NCBI GenBank assembly: GCA_035236585.1
Contig: CP141132.1
Coordinates: 57,323,880-57,387,879 of the forward strand
DNA: 64,000 nt
Reading direction: 5' to 3'
DNA from: Warburgia ugandensis
Lineage: Eukaryota > Streptophyta > Magnoliopsida > Canellales > Canellaceae
The notes beneath the pieces are model-generated. The model saw nothing but the letters and a program-made list of their open reading frames with translations, ran no database searches and was not told where the DNA came from. This document shows, piece after piece, positions 12,997 to 27,960 of this stretch. The translations under genes and the position numbers were made by a program. How positions within the stretch are numbered: the first letter of the stretch is position 1; each line of letters begins with the position of its first letter.

Positions 12997-13758
12997 TTTT
13001 GGATTAACCTACTCTAGGCAGCTCCTACTCTCTTTCTAACTTTGTTTCCTACTATTTACTAGTTAGATCCTTGTTAAATTAATTGCTTCACACCCTCCTT
13101 AATTATCCATAGGTAATCTGAGTCATGGGATTTATTGGCATAGCTAGTCATTTAAATACCAACACAGTGATTTAGTTCAGGGTCATTGGAGTGATAGTAG
13201 TTAGCCTCCTTCTAAGAGGATCTTATGAGCTTGAAGGATTTCATAAGTCTCTTATAATTGAATTTTATATTAAGATGGAATGCTAGGGTGCACAATAGAT
13301 AATGATTAGCTTAGGTAAGCCAAGAGATGGTGATGAAAACCACCCTTGATCTTGTAAGGTATAATGTTCTTACTATCAATTTTCATTCATCATTGCACAT
13401 TAAATCACCTTAAAGCAGATAAACATGTCCTAAGAACGCAAGAAAAATAATAAACCTATGCAATAACCTAAAAAATATCCAACAATTGAAAGATGAATGC
13501 TATTTATATGAGGTTATACTAACAAATAAGTATGCAAATCTACTATAACAATGCAAAACCTAAACCTAGGAAAAATAAAAGATTGAGTAGATATTACAAT
13601 GGGGTCCTGGAATTAAATCCTCCCATAAAAGGGTAAACCATTTACAAACCCCCTCCACTTCCAAGCAACGATAGTTTACCCTTAACCTATATTATTACAA
13701 CCTTTAATTAAATTTATGATTTAAAATAAAATACAGGTCAATCTCACTACACGATCAC
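12997..13758 (-). mobile_element. E2: 5' leader between primer site and gag, split off by LTR D
   Basis: This AT-rich non-coding stretch lies between the antisense E2 primer-binding site and the E2 gag remains left of LTR D. Its place and lack of open frames fit the long untranslated leader of Athila-like elements. No other feature is seen. Confidence 0.5.
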
Positions 13759-13778
13759 CTCCCTAGCAATGGCACCAA
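13759..13778 (-). promoter_or_regulatory. E2: candidate primer-binding site
   Basis: On the minus strand this reads TTGGTGCCATTGCTAGGGAG. It is a degenerate form of the TGGCGCCGTTGCCGGGGA-type site typical of Athila-like elements. It lies 8 bases from the proposed LTR edge (TGAGAATTTT at 13787), on the correct side for a minus-strand element. Confidence 0.6.
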
Positions 13779-13786
13779 AAACTTAT

Positions 13787-16700
13787 TGAGAATTTTCCTA
13801 TGAGGGTACATAGCTAGTCAATTATAGAATATCATGGTCAAATCCACAAGGAGCATATAGTATGAATTAGATGCACCAAATTATTCTACTATCATGATCC
13901 TAATGGATTTACACTAAAAATATTATAAGATCAGATGTTAAAGTTGATCAAATGGATGAGTGAGAATTATTTGTGGTTGAAGATTAAGATTAGTGATTAC
14001 ATAGATTAGCATTAAAGTCTGCCACTATATAACTCAAGAAGTTGACCAAGACAATGATCATTTTATAAGAATGTGGTTTCTTTGAAAATTTAACTTAAAA
14101 ATCATTGATCATTAAAAACTAGATAGATTACTAAATCCTAAGTATTTCATGTTAAACCTAACTATAATTGATCCAGGATAGTTCCAAGTATTGATTATGA
14201 AAAGGTAATGACATTGATTCAAAAAATTATACTATGGTCAATTTTGTCTTTTCTAAATTGAGATAAATTTCAAATTAAATTTTCTAAGACATTTAAGATA
14301 TTAGGAATTAATGAGTGTTGTCACCTAATGTTATGTAAGGATCACTCTACTCCTAGATGAACATTTAGGATAGTAGGAATTAATAAGTGTTGTCCTTTAA
14401 TGCTATGTTAGGATTGAACATAAACTAACCTAACATAATTTCTAATTTAACATAAATAAATTAAATCTATATTAAAGTAATAAAAATTTAAATAAATTAA
14501 ACTAATCTATAACTAAAGGAAAGAACCACTATGAAAACTATGCTAAATAGCCCCTATTTTCTACTATTTTTCCATTTACTTGATTGTTACAACGATTAAG
14601 AAAGAGAAAAATTATAACAAAAAAGTATTAAGATAAAAGAATTAAATATTATTAAATATTTCTAAGTTTTGACAAGATTTTTTAATATTTCCTTGATGTG
14701 ACATGTGTCAATTTTAGCCAAGAACCTCCACCTTAATTTCCATCCAAATCAGAAAAGAAATTGGGGTATAACTTGCATCTACACTTAGTAACTCAGACAA
14801 TGTCACTAGCATATACTATAGAAAATAATATTAAAAATTTTGGGGTGAATCAGTAGTTATCTAATATAGATTCATGTCCAAAAATATTTCTTACTTAGTT
14901 ACCTCCAAAATTAGGTGTTATACACCTAAATCCAATGAGAATTGAATGAGATATAAAGGTAAAAATCTTGTGCACGTGTCACTGACAATTAGAACTTTCA
15001 AGTGACACCCAAAGATGTAGTGAGTGTGTGATGAATAGGGGTACTTCGACCAAAGATTTCACCATCTTAGAGATCAAAATTTTCTATGAAATTTCATATC
15101 TAGAATAATGGAATGTCAAAGACACTAATGGTATGGTTAGATTTTTGAGAAAACCTATAGTGATGGAGTTATTCAATCAGAAAGATGGCAGGTTCATCAT
15201 GCAGAGTAACAATCCCTATTACTGTATACACTAGTGAGTGCATAATGAAGTTGGTCACTCCGACCATTAATTTCTTCATCTTGAAGATTGAATATTTAGT
15301 GAAATACAATATCTAACCCTAATTAGATGTCACGAAATCCATTAGTGCAGTTATGTTTTGGTGAAAACAAATAGATATGGTGACATTTGATTCAAAATAT
15401 GACAGGTTCATCACATATAGTAATAATGCTTATTTTGTTTTCTTCTAGAAATCTCACCCAAAACTTCACAAAATTGCTAGAAAACCTTATGAATTTCTTC
15501 CTAAGACTATTTAGAACATTCACAATGTTTACATCATTGAAACAAAAAACAAAAACACAACTAAAAGAACAAAAATCTAACATTCTATTTTCTCCTAAAG
15601 TAATAGTAAAAAGAGGAGACAGAGATGAGGTTCTCTTGCTCTACAGTTGCTTCTACCTAGGAAAACTTAATACAACTTCTTCTTGAGGAAGATAGGAGAA
15701 TCATTAATGGTTTAGATCATGGATCAATACTAAATCGAAGTCACACAAGGGAGAAATTCGAGGCTCTATTAATACATACCTATAGGAGTCGCAGTAGTGG
15801 AACACAGGTAGAAAACTTGGATTTCACCCAGCTTTCTTACTCTCCTCCAATGGAAATCATTTGGGGGAAAGACTGAAAAACTTGTTTGTAGCTTTCCCTC
15901 TATCAGATTTGTATATTTAACCTCTTACTTACTACCATTCATAGCATTTAAAGGCTATGATGACGGTAGTAGCGGGTAAATGAGATGAACTTATAAGTAT
16001 CACACAATCTACAATGAATGAAGCTTCAAAACATAGTTAATGGGGAGAGAAAATTTCAAAGAACATTGACATTTACTTAACTCCAAGCAATTACAAAGAA
16101 AAAAATCATAGAAGACTACAAGAATTATCAAGAACAATGTACTGCTACCTAATGGATTGAATAAGAGAAGAAGAGTTTACTCCTCCCTTCAACTTATCTA
16201 TACCTTGCTTTCCTCTCTTTTTTCTCTCTCCCTTGGAAATCCATCCCCTCTCCTCCTTATAAAGTGTTGAGTAGTAACTACTATTTAGCCGCTACTCTAC
16301 TCCATCGAGCTCCCCACTCACCTACCATTGACTCTCTCCTCTAATCTCATCATACATTGTTGAAACTAGTAAGCCCATACGTGCTTTCTCTCCTTAGCAC
16401 TAGTAGCTTCTTCTTTTTTGTAAAAAGTCAAGCAACTAACTTGCATCTAGCTGGAAGCCCTTCTTGTGATCACATGGCTCCATCTTTAAGATATCCATAC
16501 TTCATCCATACATACATCCATCCATCCAATTACTTATTTTTAACTTGATCTCCACTTTTAGGAAACCCTCAAATCAAATCCCTCATCACAATATGTTGCC
16601 TCATACACTCCCTTATCATCCATATGTTATACATTCCCAACCTTGTAGGCCCCTGATGTCTGTAAGAATGAAGGAGTGAGTGGGATCCCTGTATGATCTT

Positions 16701-17100
16701 CCACTTTCACACTATAGTGTGAGTGATATAGGCTTGTATGAGCTTGGTGGTGAAATACATGGAATGATCCTCAAAGACTTGGGCTTTTTCTTTTTCAATT
16801 GATCCAGTTCATCAAAATTAAATTGATATGAGCCGTCCATTTATATTTAAGCCTGATCGACTATATAAATTATTGATCGGCTTGATCTCTCCACTTGGAT
16901 CTTAACAAACAACCTAGAAAATATGGAAAAATCCTAAATAGTATTATTTACCAATAGTTTTAAAAATATTTTTCTTCAGATGGACCTAACCCTAAAAAAT
17001 ATACCAAATTATGGTTAGATAAAATTTAATCAGTTTAGTGTAAATCCATCACATGAGTGTAAAAATGATCTATCTAATACACTATAACAAAATTTAGTGT
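13787..17100 (-). mobile_element. E2: antisense 5' LTR and unresolved AT-rich sequence (right edge uncertain)
   Basis: The left edge is placed next to the primer site. The first 100 bases contain a GGTCAAATCCACAAGGAGCA stretch resembling the U5 ends of plant gypsy LTRs read in reverse. I could not find the other LTR edge; integrase sequence of another element starts near 17105. There are two internal duplications: an approximately 85-base unit at about 14283-14410, and an approximately 210-base unit at about 15030-15440. A pyrimidine-rich patch lies at 16180-16350. No supported gene is present, and the short open frames here are chance. Confidence 0.45.
15030..15440. repeat. Diverged tandem duplication, period about 210 bases
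   Basis: Two adjacent units share ordered blocks: ATGAA(TAGG/GTTGG) and ACTTCGACC/ACTCCGACC, TTTCACCATCTT/TTTCTTCATCTT, ATTAGTG/ACTAATGGT blocks, and GGCAGGTTCATCA/GACAGGTTCATCA, in the same orientation. A smaller duplication of the same kind (AGGAATTAATGAGTGTTGTC / AGGAATTAATAAGTGTTGTC) lies at 14283-14410. Confidence 0.55.
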
Positions 17101-17104
17101 TTTT

Positions 17105-18655
17105 AAATATATTATTGAGCACTCAACAATGACTCAAGGGTTGATGGTGTGCATGCTCTTGAGGAGGTGCAAGTTGCTCCATGACGTGGTTGAGTATTGG
17201 CTAGAGATTCAACAGAGGGATGAGGGGATATTTGTGCCCAATTTGGCGATGAAGTTTGTTATTATTGGGAGAGTTCTCTAGTCTTAGAGGGAAGTAGAGA
17301 CACTTGCAATTTCTTGCAAACCAAGGTTCAATGAGGGGTGTATGATTTTGTGGGAGATTTGTGGTCCCAGCAAAAGTAGAGTTGAGATAAGAAATCCTTT
17401 AGGAGGCGCACCACTCATAGTACACCATCCATCTAGTGGAGATTAAGATGTATCAAGAGAAGAAGTTTCTAGTGGAATGGGATGTAGAGGGATGTGGGAG
17501 ATGGCATGAAGAGGTGTTTGGCCTATCAGCAAGTAAAGACCAAGCATCAAAGGTCTACAAGGATGTTGCAGTTCCTTCATCTTGCCTAGGGGAAGTGGGA
17601 CTAGATCACCACTGACTTCATTGTTGGATTGCCTAGGACATCTAGCAAGCATGACGTGATTTGAGTGATTGTGGATTGATTGACAAAGTTAGTGCATTTT
17701 ATCCTAATTTGGCAGACATAGCCCTTGGATAGCCTAGTGAGATTGTATATCAGAGAGACCATGAGTCTGCATGGGACACCTATGATATCATTTTAGATAG
17801 GTATAGCAAATTCACCTCAAAATTCTAAAGGAGCAAGTAGGAAGGATGCGGATCTTCTCTGAGTTTCCGTACTAAATTTCATCCACAAATAGATGGACAA
17901 TTAGAGATAGCCATTCAAATATTGGAAGACACATTGCAAGCCTATGCAAGTAAGTGGAAGGGAAACTAGATGAGAACCTCCCACTTGTTGAGTTCTCGTA
18001 CAACAATAGTTTTCATCCAAGCATCAACATGACATCTTACGAAGAATTGTATGGGCAACCATGTTGTTCACTGACCTGGTGGAATGAGGTTGGTGAGAGA
18101 TAGTTGATGAGATTTGAGATGGTGGAACAGTGCACAAACAAAGTGAAGTTCATTCAAAAATGACTTTTAGCTGCATGAAGTCAATAGAAGAGTTAAGTGA
18201 ACCCAAGGAGGAGGCACCTAAAGTTTTAGGTCAGAGACCATCATGAAGATTTCATAAATGAAGGGAGTTATGAGATTTGGCATGAAAGGGAAAGTGATCC
18301 CTCGATTAATTGGTCCTTTCGAGATTTTTAAGGGGATCGGGTTGGTGGCTTACCCTTTGGCATTATTACAACTGCTTGTAGAAGTTCATGACATGTTCCA
18401 TGTCTTACTACTACGAAAGTATGATCCTAACCCTCCTCATGTACTTGCACATGTGTTAGTAGAGCTACGAGCATTTAGATTTTGGATCAAATGGAATAGA
18501 GGTTGAGGACGAAGACTATTTCATTGGTCAAGGTCCTTAGGCAACACCATTTAATTAAGGAGGCCACCAGTAGACCAAGGATGAGATGCACGCACCAAAA
18601 TTGTTTAATGAGTGATGTGGAAAAATCTTTCAAAACAAAATTCCTCTAAGGGGGG
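17105..18655 (+). pseudogene. E: Ty3/gypsy integrase remnant with C-terminal domain
   Basis: This is part of a retroelement polyprotein; the integrase would insert the cDNA into the genome. Stitched across frames it shows a zinc-binding H-x-H type region near 17400, then DFIVGLPRTSSKHDVI near 17600-17660 (first catalytic Asp). IISDRD-like sequence follows near 17800, then a FHPQIDGQLEIAIQ segment near 17885, where the expected catalytic Glu region lies. DENLPLVEFSYNNSFHPS covers about 17970-18020. A GPY/F-type segment (MKGVMRFGMKGK... LIGPFEIF, 18258-18340) precedes HDMFHVLLLRKYDPNPPHV. Several stops and frame changes make it non-functional. Gag, protease and reverse transcriptase are absent. 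It resembles chromovirus (Tekay/Del-type) pol. Confidence 0.85.
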
Positions 18656-18897
18656 AAGGTTGTGATAAGCCTAATTTCTAAATTCAATTTAATGTAATTT
18701 TGACTATTTTTGGAATGAAATGAAATGTGAATGTTAAATTGTACTTTTTAAGTCTCGAGAAAATAATTTTAAAAAAAATACAAAATTATCATTGAAATGT
18801 CAAATTTTGTATTGTGCTTGAAAAGAGCTTTGCAATCACACAAAGAACTCAAAACTGATAGTGTCACCCCTCTCATTATTTTAATTTTTAATGGAGG

Positions 18898-18905
18898 TAT
18901 ATAAG
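18898..18905 (+). promoter_or_regulatory. TATA-like box in LTR E
   Basis: TATATAAG lies 237 bases from the LTR start, just upstream of a pyrimidine-rich stretch. This is a plausible U3 promoter position. Confidence 0.4.
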
Positions 18906-19035
18906 AGAAGAAAGCAGTTAGCTATACAAACTAGCCCATTCCAAACCCCCCCTCCTCTCTGTTTTTTTATTCTGACATCAGATTTCATTAGCGACAAAGA
19001 ATTGAGATAGCATTAAAGAACCAGCTGAGAGATGA

Positions 19036-19038
<3 letters not shown>

Positions 19039-19103
<65 letters not shown>
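19039..19103. repeat. (TC)n microsatellite, about 65 bases
   Basis: An uninterrupted TC dinucleotide run inside LTR E. Confidence 0.95.
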
Positions 19104-19104
<1 letters not shown>

Positions 19105-22015
19105 GTGATTATAACCAAACTAACAATAGAACCTTTTCACCATCTTCTCTAACAATGATAATTGTGATTCAATTTTCATGTATTTTGTTGAAATCTAGAG
19201 ACTAGCAAATACATCATAGTTGGGCATTAGATCCACCCCATATGAACATTGTTTTCCTTCATCAGAAAAGAACCCTTCTCCCATCATCTTCCCTGGTGAT
19301 GACTATTTGGGGTTTTTGTCAAGATATGGACACAAAGGGCTTTAATAGTGAGTATAGGCCACATGAGTGATAGACCCACATCCAACAGTCTTCACTATCT
19401 TCTTTAGCTATAATAAACTATTGTTGGCTACCCTTTTTGACGAAGAGCTTACATATTTGAGCTTCTCTTTCTCAGGTCAGTTCACCGAAGTTAGTCGGAA
19501 CTAGAACTTAGTTCCCAACAACTCTCCTCATAGATTTCACTTGCCAATTGATGGCTAAGAGCTAGATCTATAAGAATTTAGTCTCTATTTCTTGATTAGA
19601 CCATCGATCAGTGGCCAGAAGCTCCAATCTTTGGTCAAAAAAGTAGATCCAAGTTGTACACTAATCGATTGACAAGTGGAAATGTAGATCGGTAAAGTTC
19701 TTAACCCTTTTTATCTATTGTTCAATGATCTATGCTTAAAAGTGTAGATCCATGACTCTATTTCTCTTCCTTTCTTAGATTAGTGGTAGAATGGTGAATT
19801 GAGAGCTAGATTGGTGATTTATCTAAACCCCTCTCCTTGAATTGATCGTTGATCAATGGTCAGATGCTTAGATCTATGAGCTTAGACCCTCATTCTCTGT
19901 GATCTATTATCAATCCATGGTTGTTGTAGTAGATTAGCCAATTTTCAATGCCATCTACACCAATCTATAGCCAAAAATTAGTTTGTTAATTCCTAACCAT
20001 CAATCAACATTTAGATTAATCATTCACTAATCTCAAAAGTTTTGAATCATTTAATCAAAGTTGGTTTGAGAATTACTATATTTCATCATGATTTGATCTT
20101 GGTTTTGATTTAAATGTTAAAAATGGCTGGAAGTGTAGAACTACTATTTTTAACCCATTCCATACTTGAAATGCTTGGATGTTGTTCGTTTTTTCTTGAA
20201 AATTCATATCTTGAGCTTTTGTTAGTTGGTGAGCATAGTCAATGACCTACCTGATTTGAAATTAAAACGTGAGAATTGAAATTCGAGTATGCTTTTTACA
20301 AATACTCGTTCACGAGTTCATGTTGATTTTGAGGTCAATTATACCTCCATTGGTTTCTGATTTTGTTATGAGAGGTTTGTTATATCTCATTCACAAATGT
20401 ATGTTGTATATTTACTATTTTTAACAGTGAACTCATGATTTATGCTTGAGTAATTTGTGTTTCTTCTTGATTGTAAGCATCACATGTGTGGAGGTTTAGG
20501 CATTTGAATTGCCTTTGATGATTATTTTTAGCTTGTTAAATTTTAAGATTTAACCTTTTATTTTTGAGGTTGAAGTTAGTATATTGTGTTGTCTAGATTG
20601 GACTATAAAGTTTCTTTAAAAACTGAGAGATTTGAGCATTGACAAGACAATCCTCTATTACTTTGGAAGAAAGGCTATTTGATTTTTAAAATCCAATTTG
20701 GATTGGCGAATCCTATTGAATTGATGAAAATTTGAGTCCATTTAGTTTGATCTTTGATGAAAAATATTAAATTTGGGTTTCAATTGGAAAGAAAACCACT
20801 TGAACATATTTTTGGGATGAAAACACTATTTATGGCTTGAAATGATTAAAATAACCTTGTTTATTGTCTTGACCAAAATTGAGTACATGTTCAAGATTTA
20901 ATCTACCAAATATTTTGGTTTTTCTTTCTTCAAACAACTTTATTTATTTTGAACTTCAAATTTATAACTTTACCCCATTTTCTATGGAATTTCTGTTCTG
21001 TTTGTGAATGTTGTCCTCGTATGACTACCAACATATTTGTGACATATCAATTGAGATATCATGAAGATTTGAGGTTGACTTTCATGATGAATGGGGTATT
21101 GAAATATCCTAAGATTTCATACATTAGATAGGCAAATGGAGATGAGCCTAGTGGGAGTTATGCTAGGAGATACATGTTGGCCTCTCACCTTCAAAACTAA
21201 TATTATATTAGATACCCTGCCATTAAAGTGCCATTTTTGGGTATGAGAGTCATGGTAACCCCACCTATGAATATCCCTAGTCCCTGTGAGGATGAGATAG
21301 TAAGTCTCTCTCAGGTATTGTCGAGTACCCGACTTGTTCCACATTGGCAAGTCAATAAGCATAGTGGAGTCCCATTTGTCTATGCTTTTCTAATCATGAA
21401 GTTGGTTCTAGATGAAACTATTTTACTTGATAATATTCATGACCTAATTTGGCATGGATTTCCATGTTCTTGAGTTAAGATGTAATTTCAGAGTTTTAAC
21501 ACTTTATTATCACTTTGTGCATTTTGTTTAGCTTTAATTAAGCTTGATTTCTCTTGAGTTCATTAAGATGATGACATGATGTGTACTTGGTTATGGGTGA
21601 GATGGATGCATTTGCATGATTGGACTAACGAGATGCTAATCTGAGTTTTAAAAGAAAAAAATTGACATTTCAAATATATTTTGATGTATGTGGTAGTTTT
21701 AGTTTTTTTAGTTCTTTCACTACCTGCTGAGTATTCCCCATATACTCACCCTACCCACACTACAGATAAGCATAATAAGGAAAAAGGCAAGGAGGGAGAA
21801 GAAAAACAGGAAGATTGAATGATTAGGCAAGGAAGGACTAGCATGGGAACATAAGAACATGACCTTCTTTTGGAGTCTTGTGTTACTGTTTATTTTGTTG
21901 ACTGTGCATATATAGCACTTTGGTACAAAACTTATATTCTATGGCTATTTGTGTAATATAACTATAACAAACACTTCTTGGGATGAGATTTTTGGTAAAG
22001 CAAGTTTTACTTGTA

Positions 22016-22301
22016 GAGGATGTTTCAATTATGAATTAGAGAGAAAAATCTTTCAAAACTTGTATTAAGAAAGATGAAGATAAATGGCAAAATGCCACAT
22101 GGCAAAATAATAAAGAGTTGGGCAAAAAACTATAATGCTTTTGTTTAGTGACGATCTAAACCACTAATTAAAGTGGTACCTACTTTGAAAAATGAGCACT
22201 AATCAATTGGGTGCTACTACTTTTAAAAATAAAATGAGTTAATTTAAAATTCAAGTCATTAAAGGTTATTTTCTTACTATCTATAATGACTATTGAAAAG
22301 A

Positions 22302-22337
<36 letters not shown>

Positions 22338-22870
22338 CATAAGGGGTTGATTTTTTAGGTGGATTGTTACTACTGCTTAAGTGAAAATTCCATTTTAATG
22401 GGTTTTGGAGAAAGATGGTTATCACCACTAAAAGTAAAAATTTGGAGTCAAATATATATTGCTCTAAATCTCATATTTGCATGTGCACATGTTCATGACT
22501 AGTATGGAGAAGAAGAGATATTTTAGGATAATTAGAGTTTATTTTAGAAGTCATATTCTTAAAAAAATATGTTCAGTAATAAAATACAAAAGTTTAGAGG
22601 AAAAATAGAAGAGAAAAATATGACTCATAAAGTGACCCACTTATTCAACCAATATAAGATTGTAAAATAGGGATCATAGATACATGTATGTATGTATAGC
22701 AATAGAGAGAAAGATATTCTAGCTATTGTTGTAAAGGATGCACTCAATTATAAATTAGAGAGGAAGACCTTTAAAAGCTCTAAAAAGGAGGATAAATATA
22801 GATGACAAAATTACCATATAACAACATAATCAGTTGGGTGAAAATTTGTATTGCTTTATGGGAAAGCAAT
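22016..22870. repeat. Two diverged direct copies about 720 bases apart, with an (AT)n between
   Basis: The block at about 22016-22150 (GAGGATGTTTCAATTATGAA, TTAGAGAGAAAAATC, GTTGGGCAAAAA) recurs diverged at about 22733-22850 (AAGGATGCACTCAATTATAA, TTAGAGAGGAAGACC, GTTGGGTGAAAAT). An uninterrupted (AT)n run lies at 22305-22334. No coding sequence was seen. The origin is unknown, possibly a decayed repeat unit. Confidence 0.5.
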
Positions 22871-23980
22871 TAGAAACATTTTATAAGTGGTGGTCAACAT
22901 TCAAGGACCAAAGACACTGTTTACTCGGCAACTTATGTGAGACCTATGGCATGCGCCTCCTACTTATTGGCAAGTAGAGTGAATGCTTATTCAGTTTGGG
23001 CATTCAATCCTATCTGTAAAATTCTTTAACTCCTTAATTGCATCATAGAATCCATCAACAATTGTTATTTATGCTTTAAGAGATGAATGGATTAGATCAA
23101 TAGAACTAGGGCCTTCATGTAAATGTAGGACATGAGAGGGTTATATTTTCTTGTGCTACTGGTCTCACACAACAAATCAACAAGATGTGGCCCCACTCAG
23201 TGTGCAATTTTAGTGTTCTAAAAGAAAAAGCTACAATATAGGCATCCTTTGTTTGATTTTTCTTTTTTGGTAAAAGCACACATGTGTGTACGTACATGAA
23301 TACATAAAAAAGGAGAATTACAAACTACACAGTCTTTGGGTATGCAGCACCCTAACATATTGCAACAAATTCAACCATAAAAAGTTTGGCACATAAAAAA
23401 GGGACTGCTCGACAAGAAAGTAGATTGCCACCCTCTCTACTTGAAACTAGGAAGAAGAGTGAATGAGGGACAGTTCTTAGCAGTCCCAATAGATCATGCT
23501 AGGTAAGATCTATCAAGGCTGAACAACATGCTTCATCTACCATAAAATTGTTGGTTCAAAGGAAGAAAAGAAGAACTTCAGCAAGGGAAGAAAAAAGATT
23601 TGCAATGATATGGAATTCACTCCAAAGATGATTTCAGAGAGGAAGAACATGAACGCATGTAAAAATAATATGAGTTTGTCTCCTCCTCTACATGACAAAA
23701 TGGACATCCATGGCTTGACACATTAAGACCCCAAAATGTAAAATTTCAAGCTGGGAGTTATTTAATTTTACATTTAAATAAGAATGTGAATATCTCAAAT
23801 AATTGGGTAAAAACAAACAAAAGAGAGTCAATTTAAAATTTTAATATAATAAAGGAAACATAGCAATAGAATTATTAGCTAATATTTCCCCTAATTTCAC
23901 CATAGTGAGCGTCTTATAGATTGATATTTGGGCTCTATGGGTGTGATTTTCTTTTTTTCCATTAATATCACCCATATATC
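22871..23980. other. Intergenic, no supported feature
   Basis: AT-rich sequence with only short chance open frames. No recognisable gene or element was seen on either strand. Confidence 0.6.
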
Positions 23981-23989
23981 AAATCTAGG

Positions 23990-24123
23990 TGGACTGGTGT
24001 AGTTGGTCACAAATAGCTTGGTATCTCTCCTAGAATATGCTTGGTTATAGGTTCGAGTCATGACAATGTGTGAGTGAAAGTATGTGTGGTTTGCTTTATA
24101 ATTCTTTGCTTCCAAAAAAAATG
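23990..24123 (+). mobile_element. Candidate tRNA-derived SINE
   Basis: An A-box-like TGGTGTAGTTGG (23995-24006) is followed 55 bases later by a B-box-like GGTTCGAGTCA (24050-24060). These resemble the internal Pol III promoter of tRNA genes. The sequence between does not fold as an evident functional tRNA. A short tail ending in a run of eight or nine A (about 24114-24122) follows. No clear target duplication was found. Confidence 0.4.
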
Positions 24124-24177
24124 CAATATATAATGCCCATGTAGCCGTTATGAGGACATTATTTCTTTCTATTTGCA

Positions 24178-24300
24178 CAACATCTTGAAGATAGTTGAAG
24201 AATCCATGGCAAGGGATTTTTGGCAACTCTATCTCTAGGATTCAACTAAGACAGACTCAATCTTATGCCTACTAAAAAATGATTTGTACTCTCAAATTTA
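24178..24300. repeat. Dispersed repeat, copy 1 (copy 2 at 27838-27960)
   Basis: CATCTTGAAGATAGTTG, CAAGGGAT, ACTCTATCTCTAGGATTCAA, CAGACTCAATCTT and CTCAAATTTAG occur here in order. The second copy has them in the same order and orientation with substitutions. The family is unknown and there are no open frames. Confidence 0.55.
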
Positions 24301-25590
24301 GTATGTGTGCTACATCTCCTAGAGGAATAGGCATGTTCAAAATGTAAAGCTCTCTAGATTAATGATTACATATAATAATCTAGAGTTTTGATGAGAAACT
24401 AAAAGTAAGTATTAAAAGAGAATTATATAAATTTGTGTTCACAAGGGAGAACAAATAAAAACCCAAAATAATCAAAGAGAACATAGATTACAGAGAGAGG
24501 GTTCAAGAGGATTAACCTAAGAGATTAAATCATAGATCACCTTAGAATTGTAGAGGAGAACTCCAAAAATGTAGATATCTTCAAATAGAACTTCCTAAAA
24601 GAGAGAACTATTCATTGAAGAAACTAAAAAGCCCAAAAACCTACAGTAATACAACAAGTGGATAGGAATCAAATAGCTCTAAAACTCCACAAATGCAAAA
24701 TCCTAGCAGAAAATACCACAAATGAGTAGAAATATGGGAGCTCTGGAGAAAATAAGATCCTTAGTAAGTGAGAATGATATGGGAATGTCCCTCTCTTTAT
24801 AATGCCTCTTTGTTTCTCTCTTTGAAAGAGGTGTCTGGGAGAATTTTCCCCTTTAACTTAATAACAAAATACAACATCCATCAAATCATTTGATCTTTGA
24901 GAGTATGTTTATGGGTATTGTTACATGCCTTAAATTTAAAATAGTTAAGCAACCCGTTTGTCAAATTGTCTAAATTAGTCATATGTTAAAATTTATATGT
25001 TATGCTCATGCATAATGTATGTTTGTGTTAAAGGTATAATAAAGCTCATTCCTAATTTATGCTCACTTTATATATACCCCACATAAATGTGAGCAAGCTG
25101 TAATACAATGGGCATGCACATGTTCTTTTTATGTTTATTGATCAATTCATATCACGACCTACCAGTAAATGGCTCGATCCTTAGAAGTTAAGAGAGTAGG
25201 ATGTACTTGTGTTACTACCTCACTCATGATCTTGAATAAAAAGTACGTCCCTCCGTTATATGAAAGCTTTATATTGGTAGATATAAAGAGGATGAAATAC
25301 AATATTTGCATATCTTCTACACTATATTAGAGAAACTTGCCGGGTAAAAAAACTACCAAATTAGGGGAGTAATGTCATTATCATTTCAATATCATACCAT
25401 AATATGAAATAACGCATTTATACTTATGTTACATCTTATCAATTTTTAGGCTCTCAATAGTAATAGTTATGGTAGCTATTCATGCGTACTTTAAAAAGTC
25501 ACCCTCTCTTTACAATAAATGAAGTTATTAATATCACTTTTCTGAAAACGAAGCCTTTCATACTCTCTTCATTTTATTTTTTTTCTTGAA
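24301..25590. other. Intergenic, no supported feature
   Basis: AT-rich sequence with no recognisable domain, RNA or terminal repeats. Confidence 0.55.
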
Positions 25591-25591
25591 A

Positions 25592-27400
<1,809 letters not shown>

Positions 27401-27426
27401 GAAGGATAAGTTATTCATAGACAGCT

Positions 27427-27428
27427 TT

Positions 27429-27476
<48 letters not shown>

Positions 27477-27585
27477 TATGTATATATGTATATATATGTA
27501 TATATGTATACATATATACACATATACATATATATACACATATATATACATATATACACATATATACATACATATATATGTATTA
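27427..27585. repeat. Compound (TA)n(TG)n(TATG/CATA)n microsatellite
   Basis: TATATA, then a (GT)n run, then mixed GTATATAT/CATATATACACA units. The left half is largely complementary to the right half, so a long hairpin is possible. Confidence 0.9.
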
Positions 27586-27837
27586 AAATGTGGCATTGTT
27601 AGATAAATCATCATTGAGGGGACTCAAACTTGTGACCTACACAATTGAGATCCATTCTTGCATCAGCACACTATACTATATATCCTCATAGAGGTGATCA
27701 AATCTAGTAAATATAGATAATAAAAAAATCCTAAATCTTGGGTTGTTCACTCTTAATGATTTCGTTTGTGTTGAAAATTATTAACCTGCACATACTAAGT
27801 TATTTGAACCTAGCTTAAAGGTGCATTGTAAAAGCCG

Positions 27838-27960
27838 CATCTTGAAGATAGTTGGTGCCTCCAAAATGTGCAAGGGATCTCAAAAACTCTATCTATGGGA
27901 TTCAACCAAGTCAGACTTAATCTTTTGCTTTTTACTGATTTGCACTATCAAACTAAGGCT
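27838..27960. repeat. Dispersed repeat, copy 2 (copy 1 at 24178-24300)
   Basis: This is the second copy of the family. CATCTTGAAGATAGTTGG, CAAGGGAT, ACTCTATCTATGGGATTCAA and CAGACTTAATCTT are readable. It is in the same orientation as copy 1. Confidence 0.55.

Larger units (their letters stand above)
18661..21980 (+). mobile_element. E: 3' LTR (right edge approximate)
   Basis: It follows the purine tract AAGGGGGGAAGG and begins TGTGATAAGCC, directly after the integrase remnant, so it is that element's 3' LTR. A TATA-like TATATAAG lies at 18898-18905. A (TC)n run follows at 19039-19103. Near 21155-21760 it shares TATGCTAGGAG and GAGTATTCCCCATATACTCACCCTAC with the D/A/B lineage in order. I could not identify the terminal CA or a target duplication, so the end is estimated. 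Confidence 0.65.
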
